Positions 53,733 through 63,999 are shown, numbered from the stretch's first letter. The stretch: DNA of 64,000 nucleotides from Kistimonas sp964291485 (GCA_964291485.2 OZ220224.1:4712001-4776000), one strand, 5' to 3'. Numbers and translations: made by a program. Notes: a model not told the origin generated them from the letters alone.

Positions 53733-54068
53733 ATGTGGTCACGGATTCACTCAAGCCTAGCAACGGGTATTCTGCTGATATCGCTCTGTATCACAACTGC
53801 CATTGCGGACGATGCTGCAGATATCGAAATAATTGAAGATAATCACCAAACATCTCCGCTTATCTCGCTTGACGACACTGACTCGGGAAAAACAGAGAAA
53901 AACTATCGGATGGCAGATTATCACTATTTTGTGAATACCAGCGATCACATAATCACCTTTTATGTTGGTGACTTTATACCTGAAATTGTCACGTTATACC
54001 CTGGACAAGGTCGCTATATTTATATGTCGACGCGACATCAAACCATTGAAATACGGCATGCATGGTAA
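53733..54068 (+). CDS. Small secreted hypothetical protein
   Basis: 111 residues. GGAGG lies before the ATG. The signal peptide (LATGILLISLCITTAIA) ends before DDAADIE. The mature part is acidic and then beta-like (YHYFVNTSDHIITFYVGDFI). No family is recognised. Confidence 0.65.
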   Translation: MWSRIHSSLATGILLISLCITTAIADDAADIEIIEDNHQTSPLISLDDTDSGKTEKNYRMADYHYFVNTSDHIITFYVGDFIPEIVTLYPGQGRYIYMSTRHQTIEIRHAW

Positions 54069-54130
54069 TATTTTTTGAAACTTATCAGGTTTATAATTAT
54101 TTTATGATTTATCAATAAATCCAGATTCGC

Positions 54131-57100
54131 CTATTCACTGTTTATATCTTGCCAGAACACAGCTTGCAGCCAAGAACCCCAACATTGAGTTCGTTCTATA
54201 TCACTCTCCAATATAATAGTGGCTTTTTCATAAGCCAATGTTTTCAAACCTTCAAATATAGCTTTCACTTTTTTTGCATAGGGTTTGCTTGCACAAGAAT
54301 ATAGTTTCACATTCAATTTCAACACTGCATCTAAACCAATCACGCTTTGTCGGCGTTTCTTTTTCTTTCCATACAGCAAGCCTTCACATTGCTGCTTCAG
54401 CTGTTTAAAATTTGCACCATCAGTAAAATAAGCATTTCGATGATAAGAAACCACTAATTCTTTCAAAGAGATTGGGCGAGATTCGAAAATACGTTGCCGA
54501 TTTTCAACGCTAAGTGCAGGCACAACTGAAATCACTTCATTCATAGTAAAATAATCATTATTCGCCCAGAATTGATTTGGGCTATCAATGTGAAACTGAT
54601 TTAACATATGCGCAGCCATTTTATGGAGTTCGGGAGGGCGTTGAGAGGCAGACATTCGTTTATCATAGTATTTCCAGATTTCACATAAAAATGGCATCGA
54701 TATAGAAATATGCTCAAAGCATACAGGATTATTCCAAAGCGGATGGTATTTTGGGCAAATATAGGTAGAATATTCCCCTGCCTTTTCTTCCTTATATTCC
54801 ACTTCTCTAAGCATGCTTGATAAATTGTCTTTTCCTAGCAACAGTGCATTTTCATATGCCATAACACGCATTGCAGATTGAAGCCTTTCTCCCTCGTCTG
54901 ACTTAACAATGGCTTTATACTCTTTATGTTGTAAGCCTTTGTCATGATCAACTCGCCGCCTACGTTGTTGAATGCGTCTAAGTTCTTTGATATATGTGAA
55001 TCCTTTCTTAACTGCATGAATATGATGATGCATATGTTTGCCTGGTAGATTATTTACAACAAAACGGATATCGTTCATTTGAGATGATTCGACAGCAAGA
55101 CAAAAATATGTTATGTAAATATCAGATTTATCCTCACAATCACCCATAAGCCCAAACAGGTAGTTAGCACATTCCATATCTTCAACAGAATCAACACTGC
55201 ACGGATCATTAGTAGACGATAACAGTGCTTCAATTAATTCTGCCCATTTAGCTAATATCTTCGAATCAGTACATTGATGAAAACCAGGAAAGATAACTTC
55301 TGCCTTCGGCCTTTTAGAAAACTGTTGCACAAAACATGCCTTCGCAAGAGCGAAAAGCGCCTTTGCTTCATAGCGTGGTTCTGGGTGCTGATTTAAATAT
55401 TCATCAAATTTGGTTTTCAAATACTCTGAACATTCTATTTCTTCACGACAGGACATCTCATATATTTGGGCCAGTACATCGCACACAACCTCATTACTAA
55501 ACCATGTTTGAAAACCTTGTTTTAAGCACCACTCCAATCCATTAAGAAAAACACAAAAACACTCTATTTCATCCTCATACAAATATTCACAACCTGCTAA
55601 ACGCGATATGTTTTCTATCATCTGATGCGTAAAGAATCTGGCGCAACGCATATGGCGATCTTTATCTGTAATTCTTGGCATGGCGTCCTGAACAGGCCTC
55701 AAAGCATCCATCAAAGCATCGCTATCTACCATTTCGTAATCAATACGTAATATATAATTCAACATTTTACCGGCATGGTCACGAGAAAGGTCACCTTCCT
55801 CAAAGCACGATATGTACCTACCGGAAGAATGGTCAAGATCCTTTATCTGTACTTGGTTGTCGAATTCTCTTTTTTCAAGAATGTTATCAACATAGCTGTC
55901 GATATCAGCTATCTCAATACTAGTGCTTTCACCACTTATACCTGGTAAAGCTGATGCCTTAGCAACATCACTGAATTGCCCTGGCATGACAGGTAGGCCG
56001 GTTTCGCTCCCTTCTTGCTGCAACTCATGTCCAGCGGGCATAAAAGCAGCAGCCCCTTCATATTCAAGTGTACCAGGCTGTTGTTCAGGATCTGTCTCGA
56101 TCGGCATTTCAAAATGGCGCTTCCTTTCTTCAACAGATTTTAAAAGTGATTTCGCTTCTTCACTCTCCTTTCTATTAACAATATTTTCAAGCACCTCATC
56201 TAATTCATCGAGTTTTTCATAAGGCAATATCTTATGAATATCACTACCGATAGCTATTTTTAGTACTTCAAGCAAAAAATCAAAATGTATATCAAAATCA
56301 TCCGAACACTCTGGCAATGTCATGAAATCTGCAATTTCTACTAATCGCCGCCCCAAAAGTTTCAATAACAAAAGTCTCTTATCAGAGTCTTTATCTGCTT
56401 TGGAAACAGTATTAGAATAAACATTCATCCAAATTTTCAGCCTAGTTTCATTTGGAATTTCCCGATACCAACAAAATAATAAATAAATAAAATGCGTATT
56501 CAATTCCGTATCACTAAGACTGCCCTCTGATACTGGTATAGGTAATGCAAAACTAACCTCTGTGTTTGCTGTCAGACTAGCCAGTTCCTCGTTATCAATC
56601 GACCCATCCAATAACTGCTGAACAAAGCTGATTGTTTGATTTAATTGTTGGCGCTCTTGTCTATTAATTGTTTCCTCTGATAAAGGTGAATGCCCTACCT
56701 GCAGAGCTTGAGGTAATGCAGAGTCAGACGTCTCCAATGTTTGCGTTACAGTAACATCATAACTCCCTGTAACCCCGGACGCCTCCTCGTCTGAAGTTTG
56801 CGTATCTGAATCGGGTTCAGGTGGCATTACGGATTTAAGATTTTCCGACAAACTCACCCTCACATCACGAACACATTGGAATAATATGCCAGCTTCTCGC
56901 TTCCACCGGGTAGCAATATGCAGCGCCGTCTCTAAAATATCAATATACATGAAGGATAGATTTTCATATGCGCCATTAACAACCGCGATTCTGATTAACT
57001 TATATACCCGCTCAAACAGTTTAGAATCTTTATAAATTTCTGAGTCATCTGTTACAACATCAAACAGTTCTATTAATGAAACAAGCCATATCCTTGTTAA

Positions 57101-58897
57101 CAACCCTATATCTCTAAATGGTATCTTATTGCCCGATAAATTACCTTCCGCCAGTTCTAAAAGATAAATTATGGATTGTGTGTCTGACAGATCGCAACAT
57201 GATATCACCATCATTTCATAATGTCGGAGAAGCTCATGACGATCCGCAACAGCTCCTGATATCATCAACGGCTTCGTATAATCACGTCTATATGTCCCTG
57301 CTTGTTCTTTGGCCTCCTGCCTATCAACCTGGTCCTTTACAATCTCATCAGCCAGTAACCTGATGGATTCTAATTTTTTTTCTGTTTCCAACTCACCAAA
57401 TAAAAGCGAACGCGTGTCTTCACACTCATGCCCCATAATAATTAAGAACTCAAAACGTTCAGCGGCTTTTTCCAGTATATTTATTCCGATATAATGTGAA
57501 GCGAACACATTCTCACAACGCCTATTTTCCTTACGCAAGATTTCAATAGTTTCATCAATACACCTTTTGACAACCGATTTTTTGCCATCAGCATATTTCA
57601 ACGAACACAGATATTTAAAAGCTCTGCAACACCAGAAAGCTTGAGCCAGCATCCCATCCTCAGGTGTTAATTGATTGAAGACTTGCCTTATCGTTTTCAG
57701 TGCGCTCATCACGTGAGCATGTCCGGTGATTTCTTTTCCTATTAACCATGTATATTGTAAAACACAGGTTGTGTTAGGAAAAAGATTACCCTTTTCATCC
57801 AGCAAACGCTCCTGCGTTGGTAATGATGATATATCAACGAAATCTTCCTGATCAGGGTCATCTAGCAAAGTTATGACTTTTTTCTTTGTACTTTCATAAT
57901 CCCATCCCTGATGTACTTCTTGTAATGCAGTAGCGCTTTCAGCTTGCCCCTGACCACGCTCCTCACTTGGACGTTTGCTGGATAATGCTTCCAATCGCTG
58001 TTTTTCAGGAATACCGTTCTTTAGCTTATCAATTATTGCGCTGCCAAACTTAGGCGTTGTCCCCTTCTTCTTTTCAATATTTAAATATTCCAATACCTTT
58101 CTTAAAAGCGATACGGGAAGCAAAATATATAACTCATTATGACAGCCATACAACATCATAGCCATCAGTATATTAATCCCTTCTTTAGGACAAAAACCTG
58201 GCTCACCATAAACCATTAAATTTTTAAAATATAAAACGACCTTATAAAACCATACTTTTGCAAAGATCTGTTTAAACTCAATAGAGCTGACACAATGCAA
58301 ATCACCTCTTATTTTCTCCAACTTATTTAGTCGATCAACAATACCACCAACAACAATCTTTTCAAAACGTGCTGCATTAAATATTTTTCTTACAATGTCA
58401 CTTTCAGGATGGTCTCCCAGTGCTTCATGCTCTTCAACAATAAGCACATTATCTGGATTTAAGTCATCTTCATCAATTGCTTGAAGCATGGCCAAAACAG
58501 CTTGCTTTTTCTCTTGATCCAGCCATCCACATTTATGCGTGAGGAATTCTGCTACGTCGATTAATGCGTCATTATGAAAAACCTTGAAATCACTCTCAAT
58601 TGATGCGATTTCTTCCAAAATCCTTGTCTTCGGAAGTTCACCTTCCGAAACACCTGCAATTTTTCTTTCCTTCTGCGGTAAAACTTCCCTCACTGAAGGG
58701 TTTACACCTGATTCCGGTGATAAACGCAAAGATTCAATTTGACATTCAAATCCAGGTGGTACACTAACACTGGTCGTTTGCATGCGCCCCTGCATTGCTG
58801 GTTCAGATGCTGTTTTTGATAACCTTGGTCGCCTCTCTGGCGATGGTGTTTTTGGGGGGGTTCCTGACGGTGTTATTGGACCTCGAGCCTGTTCCAT
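54131..58897 (-). CDS. Giant hypothetical effector-like protein (1588 residues)
   Basis: One uninterrupted AT-rich frame. There is no signal peptide. The first 45 residues are Pro/Ser/Thr/Arg-rich (PSGTPPKTPSPERRPRLSKT). The rest is almost all helical, with many short Leu/Ile/Cys-rich helices (LLTRIWLVSLIELFDVV, YIDILETALHIATRWKREAG) suggestive of an alpha-solenoid. Two acidic linkers (near residues 690-760 and 960-1040) divide it into three blocks. A basic YGKKKKRRQS occurs near residue 1510. I recognise no catalytic motif or family. Size, composition and neighbours fit a translocated scaffold-like effector. Confidence 0.7.
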   Translation of the reverse strand: MEQARGPITPSGTPPKTPSPERRPRLSKTASEPAMQGRMQTTSVSVPPGFECQIESLRLSPESGVNPSVREVLPQKERKIAGVSEGELPKTRILEEIASIESDFKVFHNDALIDVAEFLTHKCGWLDQEKKQAVLAMLQAIDEDDLNPDNVLIVEEHEALGDHPESDIVRKIFNAARFEKIVVGGIVDRLNKLEKIRGDLHCVSSIEFKQIFAKVWFYKVVLYFKNLMVYGEPGFCPKEGINILMAMMLYGCHNELYILLPVSLLRKVLEYLNIEKKKGTTPKFGSAIIDKLKNGIPEKQRLEALSSKRPSEERGQGQAESATALQEVHQGWDYESTKKKVITLLDDPDQEDFVDISSLPTQERLLDEKGNLFPNTTCVLQYTWLIGKEITGHAHVMSALKTIRQVFNQLTPEDGMLAQAFWCCRAFKYLCSLKYADGKKSVVKRCIDETIEILRKENRRCENVFASHYIGINILEKAAERFEFLIIMGHECEDTRSLLFGELETEKKLESIRLLADEIVKDQVDRQEAKEQAGTYRRDYTKPLMISGAVADRHELLRHYEMMVISCCDLSDTQSIIYLLELAEGNLSGNKIPFRDIGLLTRIWLVSLIELFDVVTDDSEIYKDSKLFERVYKLIRIAVVNGAYENLSFMYIDILETALHIATRWKREAGILFQCVRDVRVSLSENLKSVMPPEPDSDTQTSDEEASGVTGSYDVTVTQTLETSDSALPQALQVGHSPLSEETINRQERQQLNQTISFVQQLLDGSIDNEELASLTANTEVSFALPIPVSEGSLSDTELNTHFIYLLFCWYREIPNETRLKIWMNVYSNTVSKADKDSDKRLLLLKLLGRRLVEIADFMTLPECSDDFDIHFDFLLEVLKIAIGSDIHKILPYEKLDELDEVLENIVNRKESEEAKSLLKSVEERKRHFEMPIETDPEQQPGTLEYEGAAAFMPAGHELQQEGSETGLPVMPGQFSDVAKASALPGISGESTSIEIADIDSYVDNILEKREFDNQVQIKDLDHSSGRYISCFEEGDLSRDHAGKMLNYILRIDYEMVDSDALMDALRPVQDAMPRITDKDRHMRCARFFTHQMIENISRLAGCEYLYEDEIECFCVFLNGLEWCLKQGFQTWFSNEVVCDVLAQIYEMSCREEIECSEYLKTKFDEYLNQHPEPRYEAKALFALAKACFVQQFSKRPKAEVIFPGFHQCTDSKILAKWAELIEALLSSTNDPCSVDSVEDMECANYLFGLMGDCEDKSDIYITYFCLAVESSQMNDIRFVVNNLPGKHMHHHIHAVKKGFTYIKELRRIQQRRRRVDHDKGLQHKEYKAIVKSDEGERLQSAMRVMAYENALLLGKDNLSSMLREVEYKEEKAGEYSTYICPKYHPLWNNPVCFEHISISMPFLCEIWKYYDKRMSASQRPPELHKMAAHMLNQFHIDSPNQFWANNDYFTMNEVISVVPALSVENRQRIFESRPISLKELVVSYHRNAYFTDGANFKQLKQQCEGLLYGKKKKRRQSVIGLDAVLKLNVKLYSCASKPYAKKVKAIFEGLKTLAYEKATIILESDIERTQCWGSWLQAVFWQDINSE

Positions 58898-58986
58898 TTC
58901 AATATCTCACTATCTAGAATTTCACAAGCATCAGACAGACAGCCAATGAATTAGTTCAAACAAGTCTCCATACTATTAACAGCCAT

Positions 58987-59011
58987 AAAAAAACCGGCCA
59001 CATGGGCCGGT
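58987..59011 (-). terminator. Intrinsic terminator downstream of pflB
   Basis: On the minus strand ACCGGCC-CATGT-GGCCGGT is followed directly by a T-run, 120 bases past the pflB stop. A textbook rho-independent terminator. Confidence 0.92.
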
Positions 59012-59130
59012 ATAAAATCCCTGGCATTGGAAACAGGGGTCACTGTTTCCCGCCTTAACTACCTCTCACAGTCATTCCATGTTCGGTAGCCGACAGTGTC
59101 ACAAACACTGCCGGGCTTGTCCTGTTGCCT

Positions 59131-61407
59131 TTACATAGTTGCAGTAAAGGTACGGGTAATAACGTCGCGCTGCTGCTCTGGGGTCAGAGAGTTGAAACGT
59201 ACGGCGTAGCCGGACACACGGATGGTCAGGCTCGGGTACTTCTCAGGGTTCTCCACGGCGTCTTCCAGCATCTCACGGTTCAGCACGTTCACGTTCAGGT
59301 GCTGACCACCTTCACGGGCATCTTCGTGGTGGAAGTAACCGTCCAGCAGACCGGCCAGGTTACGCTGACGGTTGCTGTCGTCCTTGCCCAGTGCCTTCGG
59401 CACGATGGAGAAGGTGTAGGAGATACCGTCTTTCGCGTAAGCGAAAGGCAGCTTGGCCACGGAACTCAGGGATGCAACCGCACCGCTGGTGTCACGGCCG
59501 TGCATCGGGTTGGCGCCGGGACCGAAAGGCTGACCTGCACGACGACCGTCCGGCGTGTTACCGGTCTTCTTGCCATACACGACGTTGGAAGTGATGGTCA
59601 GGATAGACTGGGTCGGTACCGCGTTACGGTAAGTCTTGTGGGAAGCTACCTTCTTCATGAAGCTTTCCACCAGTTCACAGGCGATGCTGTCAACGCGGTC
59701 GTCATTGTTGCCGAACTTCGGATAGTCACCTTCGATTTCGAAATCGACAGCGATACCGTTTTCGTCACGCACCGGCTTAACCTTGGCGTACTTGATAGCG
59801 GACAGGGAGTCAGCCGCGATGGACAGACCGGCGATGCCACAAGCCATGGTGCGATATACGTCACGGTCGTGCAGTGCCATCAGGGCGGCTTCGTAGCTGT
59901 ACTTGTCGTGCATGTAGTGGATGCAGTTCAGTGCAGTCACGTACTGAGTCGCCAGCCAGTCCATGAAGTTGTCCAGACGCTTGTAGACGTCGTCGTATTC
60001 CAGTACTTCAGCAGTGATTGCGTCAGTCTTGGGACCGATCTGGACTTTCAGCTTCTCGTCAACACCGCCGTTGATTGCGTACAGCAGGGTCTTGGCCAGG
60101 TTGGCGCGGGCGCCGAAGAACTGCATCTGCTTGCCAACGATCATCGGAGATACGCAGCAGGCAATGGCGTAATCGTCGCTGTCCATGTCAGGACGCATCA
60201 GGTCATCGTTTTCGTACTGGATGGAGCTGGTGTCGATGGACACCTTCGCACAGTACTCCTTGAAGCCCTGAGGCAGCTGCTCGGACCACAGAACAGTGAT
60301 GTTCGGCTCCGGGCTCGGGCCCATGTTGTACAGGGTGTTCAGGAAACGGAAGCTGGTCTTGCTGACCAGGGTACGGCCGTCCAGACCCATACCACCGATG
60401 GACTCAGTCGCCCAGATGGGGTCGCCGGAGAACAGCTGATCGTACTCAGGGGTACGCAGGAAGCGGACCATACGCAGCTTCATAACGAAGTGGTCGATGT
60501 ATTCCTGGGCTTCCTGCTCGGTGATAGTGCCGTTGTTCAGGTCACGCTGGATATAGATGTCCAGGAAGGTGGACACACGACCCAGGGACATGGCAGCGCC
60601 GTTCTGGGACTTAACAGCCGCCAGGTAACCGAAGTAGGTCCACTGAACCGCTTCACGGGCGTTGGTCGCAGGACCGGAAATGTCGTAACCATACTTGGCC
60701 GCCATTTCTTTCATCTGCTGCAGGGCACGGTACTGGTCGAAGATTTCTTCGCGCAGACGGATGGTCGCTTCCAGGTCTTCGCCAGCGTTCAGTTTCTCTT
60801 CCAGGGAAGCGTGGGAGCGCGCCTTGTCCTTCATCAGGGCGTCGATGCCGTACAGGGCAACACGACGGTAGTCGCCAATGATACGGCCACGGCCGTAGGC
60901 ATCGGGCAGACCGGTCAGAACGCCGGACTTACGGCAGTCACGGATGGACTTGGTGTAAACGTCGAAAACGCCCTGATTGTGAGTCTTGCGGTACTCGGTG
61001 AAGATCTTCAGGGTGTCAGCGTCCAGCTCACGGTTGTACGCTTCGCAGGAAGCCTCAACCATGCGGATACCGCCGTTCGGCATGATCGCACGCTTCAAGG
61101 GCGCTTCAGTCTGCAGACCGACGATGGTTTCCAGATCCTTGATGATATAACCGGCATCGTGGCTGGTGATGGTAGAGGGCATCTTGGTATCGAAATCCAG
61201 CGGAGCGTGGGTCTTGTTTTCGATCTTGATGCCTTCCATGACGTCAGCCCACAGCTTGTCTGTCGCTTCAGTCGGGCCGGCCAGGAAGGAGTGGTCACCT
61301 TCGAAAGGGGTGTAGTTTTTCTGGATGAAGTCACGAACGTCAACGGACTCTGTCCACTGACCGTGCTCGAAACCTTCCCAGGCGGCGCTCATGGTTTCAG
61401 TTGTCAT
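59131..61407 (-). CDS. pflB: PflB, formate acetyltransferase (pyruvate formate-lyase)
   Basis: 758 residues from the ATG at 61407 (MTTETMSAAWEGFEHG), chosen by alignment with E. coli PflB from memory and a nearby AGTAGG; an upstream start at 61455 adds 16 unrelated residues. It converts pyruvate and CoA to acetyl-CoA and formate anaerobically. The catalytic Cys pair lies in DDYAIACCVSPMIVGKQ and the glycyl radical loop in IRVSGYAVRFNSLT near the C-terminus. It lies downstream of pta, separated by 72 bases with a hairpin. The activase gene pflA is not next to it. Confidence 0.97.
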   Translation of the reverse strand: MTTETMSAAWEGFEHGQWTESVDVRDFIQKNYTPFEGDHSFLAGPTEATDKLWADVMEGIKIENKTHAPLDFDTKMPSTITSHDAGYIIKDLETIVGLQTEAPLKRAIMPNGGIRMVEASCEAYNRELDADTLKIFTEYRKTHNQGVFDVYTKSIRDCRKSGVLTGLPDAYGRGRIIGDYRRVALYGIDALMKDKARSHASLEEKLNAGEDLEATIRLREEIFDQYRALQQMKEMAAKYGYDISGPATNAREAVQWTYFGYLAAVKSQNGAAMSLGRVSTFLDIYIQRDLNNGTITEQEAQEYIDHFVMKLRMVRFLRTPEYDQLFSGDPIWATESIGGMGLDGRTLVSKTSFRFLNTLYNMGPSPEPNITVLWSEQLPQGFKEYCAKVSIDTSSIQYENDDLMRPDMDSDDYAIACCVSPMIVGKQMQFFGARANLAKTLLYAINGGVDEKLKVQIGPKTDAITAEVLEYDDVYKRLDNFMDWLATQYVTALNCIHYMHDKYSYEAALMALHDRDVYRTMACGIAGLSIAADSLSAIKYAKVKPVRDENGIAVDFEIEGDYPKFGNNDDRVDSIACELVESFMKKVASHKTYRNAVPTQSILTITSNVVYGKKTGNTPDGRRAGQPFGPGANPMHGRDTSGAVASLSSVAKLPFAYAKDGISYTFSIVPKALGKDDSNRQRNLAGLLDGYFHHEDAREGGQHLNVNVLNREMLEDAVENPEKYPSLTIRVSGYAVRFNSLTPEQQRDVITRTFTATM

Positions 61408-61443
61408 GGCTATACCTACTGTGCTTCTCGTTAACTGACAGAC

Positions 61444-61467
61444 AGGGCAGCCCACTGGGGCTGCCCT
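61444..61467 (-). terminator. Intercistronic hairpin between pta and pflB
   Basis: Perfect 10-bp stem AGGGCAGCCC / GGGCTGCCCT with a 4-base loop, directly after the pta stop. There is no T-run on the minus strand, so it more likely stabilises or partly separates the pta and pflB messages. Confidence 0.6.
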
Positions 61468-61479
61468 ACCATCTTTCTT

Positions 61480-63579
61480 TTACTGTTGCCCGGCGTCGGC
61501 CTGAATCGCAGTCAGGGCGATGGTGTAGACGATGTCGTCTACCAGCGCGCCGCGGGACAGGTCGTTAACGGGCTTGCGGAGACCCTGGAGCATCGGGCCA
61601 ACACTTACGACGTTGGCGCTACGCTGTACCGCCTTGTAAGTGGTGTTGCCGGTGTTCAGGTCGGGGAATACAAAAACGGTGGCGCGGCCGGCAACATCGC
61701 TGTTCGGCGCCTTGCTGCGGGCAACGTCTTCTACAGACGCCGCGTCGTACTGCAGCGGGCCGTCGATCATCAGGTCGGGACGACGCTCACGGGCGATGCG
61801 GGTCGCTTCACGGACTTTCTCGACATCGCTGCCGATACCGGAATCGCCGGTGCTGTAGCTGATCATGGCAACGCGGGGGTCAACACCGAAGGCAGCGGCG
61901 GAATCAGCGCTCTGGATGGCGATGTCGGCCAGCTGTTCAGCAGTCGGATCCGGGTTAACGGCACAGTCACCGTAAACCAGAACCTGTTCCGGCATCAGCA
62001 TGAAGAAGACGGAAGAAACATTCGCTGCATCCGGACGGGTCTTGATCAGCTGGAATGCAGGACGGATGGTGTTCGCAGTGGTATGAACCGCACCGGAAAC
62101 CAGGCCGTCAACGTCGTCCATGGCCAGCATCATGGTGCCTAGGACAACAGTGTCTTCCAGTTGTGCTTCCGCCATCGGCGCAGTCAGACCCTTGCTCTTA
62201 CGCAGCTCAACCATCGGCTCAATGTATTGAGTACGAGTGGTTTCAGGGTCCAGAATTTCCAGACCTTCCGGCAGAGTGATGCCCTGGCTTTCAGCAACGG
62301 CTTCAATCACCTCACGCTTGCCCAGCAGGACACAGTTGGCAATGCCACGCTCCTGGCAGATAACCGCCGCACGAATCGTACGCGGCTCATCACCTTCCGG
62401 CAGTACAACACGCTTGTTTGCCTGTTGCGCCTTGCGTACCAGCTGGTAACGGAAGGCCGGCGGAGACAGACGGGATTCAACGGTGGTGGCAATCGCGCTC
62501 TGCAGCCAGTCCACATTGATGTGGTCAGCCACAGTTTCCATAACCATTTCGATCCGCTCCAGGTCGTCGGCTGGTACGCTGTTGTGCATACGGTCCATGC
62601 GGGTCGCGGTATCGTAGGAGCTGGATTCAGTCATCAGCACAGGCAGGCCACTGCTCAGCAGGGACGGCTTCACCAGGTTGATGATGGATTCTGCCGGCTG
62701 GTTGCCGCCGGTAATCAGCAGACCGGCCAGGGGAACACCGTTCTGGGCAGCCATGGAGGTTGCCAGAATGACGTCGTCACGGTCGCCGGGAGTAATAATC
62801 AGGGTGCCGGGCTTCAGGTGGTGTGCCATGTTGGCGGCAGTGCGCGCACACAGAACACGGGAAGTCACACGACGCTGGTTGATTTCACCTTCGAACAGGA
62901 TCTCAGCACCCAGGTTGTTGGCAATATCGCGGGTACGGGCTGCAGACAGCTCTTCCCGCATGGGGATATAACCCATGGGCATGGCTCGCTCGCAGGTAAT
63001 ATCCGGCAGCGGCTTGAACTCACCATCGGGGTTCAGCTCAGCCAGGCTCGCTTCGTCCATCTTGTTCAGGACATAGCCCAGGACGTTCTTACTGCACAGA
63101 CCACCGTAGTTGTCTGCCGCGATTTCCAACTGGTCAGCAACATCTGCCAGGGTTTCGTCTTCATCACGTTGGCCGACCAGAACCACCTTGCTGTTCAGGG
63201 TCTTGGCGATTTCGCTGTTCAGGCGTGGCACGTAAGGTGCGTCGCGGGTCGGGATCAGACCTTCAACGATGACAACATCCGCACCGGCGCAGGCACGGTC
63301 GAAGTTGGCGACGATCTCTTCCATCAGGACGTCGGACTTGTTGTCACCCAGCAGGTCTTCCACGCGGTTCATGGAGATCGGCTGAACGGTTTGCTGGCTG
63401 AGTACGGAACGGGCCATTTCCACGGACCGCTCAGGGCCATTTTCACCCGGACGCGGCTGGGCTACCGGCTTGAAGAAACAGACACGGCAACCGAGCTTGT
63501 CGAGGGCACGAACCATACCCAGGGCGACAGACGTGAGGCCAACCCCATAATGCGTGGGTGCAACAAAAAACGTGTGCAT
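61480..63579 (-). CDS. pta: Pta, phosphate acetyltransferase (long form)
   Basis: 699 residues from the ATG at 63579 (MHTFFVAPTHYGVGLTSVAL), the usual N-terminus; the frame extends 23 codons further without family resemblance. Residues 1 to about 370 are the regulatory DRTGG/P-loop-like half. The C-terminal half is catalytic PTA_PTB: RVVLPEGDEPRTIRAAVICQ, GLVSGAVHTTANTIRPAFQL and SSVFFMLMPEQVLVYGDCAV. It exchanges acetyl-CoA and acetyl phosphate. ackA, its usual partner, is not adjacent. Confidence 0.96.
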   Translation of the reverse strand: MHTFFVAPTHYGVGLTSVALGMVRALDKLGCRVCFFKPVAQPRPGENGPERSVEMARSVLSQQTVQPISMNRVEDLLGDNKSDVLMEEIVANFDRACAGADVVIVEGLIPTRDAPYVPRLNSEIAKTLNSKVVLVGQRDEDETLADVADQLEIAADNYGGLCSKNVLGYVLNKMDEASLAELNPDGEFKPLPDITCERAMPMGYIPMREELSAARTRDIANNLGAEILFEGEINQRRVTSRVLCARTAANMAHHLKPGTLIITPGDRDDVILATSMAAQNGVPLAGLLITGGNQPAESIINLVKPSLLSSGLPVLMTESSSYDTATRMDRMHNSVPADDLERIEMVMETVADHINVDWLQSAIATTVESRLSPPAFRYQLVRKAQQANKRVVLPEGDEPRTIRAAVICQERGIANCVLLGKREVIEAVAESQGITLPEGLEILDPETTRTQYIEPMVELRKSKGLTAPMAEAQLEDTVVLGTMMLAMDDVDGLVSGAVHTTANTIRPAFQLIKTRPDAANVSSVFFMLMPEQVLVYGDCAVNPDPTAEQLADIAIQSADSAAAFGVDPRVAMISYSTGDSGIGSDVEKVREATRIARERRPDLMIDGPLQYDAASVEDVARSKAPNSDVAGRATVFVFPDLNTGNTTYKAVQRSANVVSVGPMLQGLRKPVNDLSRGALVDDIVYTIALTAIQADAGQQ

Positions 63580-63615
63580 ACTGACTGAATAGAGACCTGA
63601 TAACTGAGAAACAAC

Positions 63616-63656
63616 TGTAGTCGTTAATTGTCGTTTTTGACGCAACAACGACTACA
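63616..63656. promoter_or_regulatory. Perfect inverted repeat upstream of pta
   Basis: Arms TGTAGTCGTT (63616-63625) and AACGACTACA (63647-63656) with a 21-base spacer that itself holds TTGTCG and CGCAA. It lies 37-77 bases upstream of the pta start and 32 bases past the stop of the next gene. It is a candidate operator for the neighbouring YheO-type regulator, or a leader hairpin. Confidence 0.5.
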
Positions 63657-63687
63657 CCGATGTTGAAGGCTGACACCCGATCAGGGA

Positions 63688-63999
63688 CTAGCCTTCTCCG
63701 GATTTACGCTGTCGTATGTACAGGTAGACGGTGTGCTTGGACACGCCGAGTTTACCTGCAACCAGCGGCACACTTTCCTTGATATCAAAAATACCCTTGT
63801 CGTACAGGGCCATGATGATGTGCTTGTTCTTCACCTTGTTTGACAGCTGGTGATCGCTGTTGATTTCCGCGATGGTGTTGTCGACCGTGCTCTCCACCAG
63901 GTCATCGACGCTGGAGGGGAAGTGCTCGGTCACCGCCATTTCGCTGTCAACACCACCCACGAATGCCTGCAGGAAGTCCGCGGCTGGAATGCTCATATT
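63688..63999 (-). CDS. YheO-type transcriptional regulator, C-terminal part
   Basis: The frame is open to the right window edge, so the N-terminal PAS-like half is missing; the ATG at 63996 is probably internal. The visible end is typical of YheO/HTH_22 proteins: FPSSVDDLVESTVDNTIAEI, then ALYDKGIFDIKESVPLVAGK and LGVSKHTVYLYIRQRK, a helix-turn-helix. It is probably a ligand-sensing repressor or activator. It is in tandem with pta and just upstream of it, so control of pta-pflB is a reasonable guess. Confidence 0.75.
   Translation of the reverse strand, partial: NMSIPAADFLQAFVGGVDSEMAVTEHFPSSVDDLVESTVDNTIAEINSDHQLSNKVKNKHIIMALYDKGIFDIKESVPLVAGKLGVSKHTVYLYIRQRKSGEG

Noticed and set aside
59125..61434. 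A 769-codon open frame on the plus strand
   Set aside because: It is the exact antisense of pflB; the sense product is an unmistakable PflB, so the frame is a by-product of its codon use.
61480..63579. A pta-ackA operon
   Set aside because: No acetate kinase gene flanks pta in this window; the upstream gene is a YheO-type regulator.
62161..63588. A 475-codon open frame on the plus strand
   Set aside because: Antisense to pta, whose sense product is clear; the antisense peptide shows no domain.
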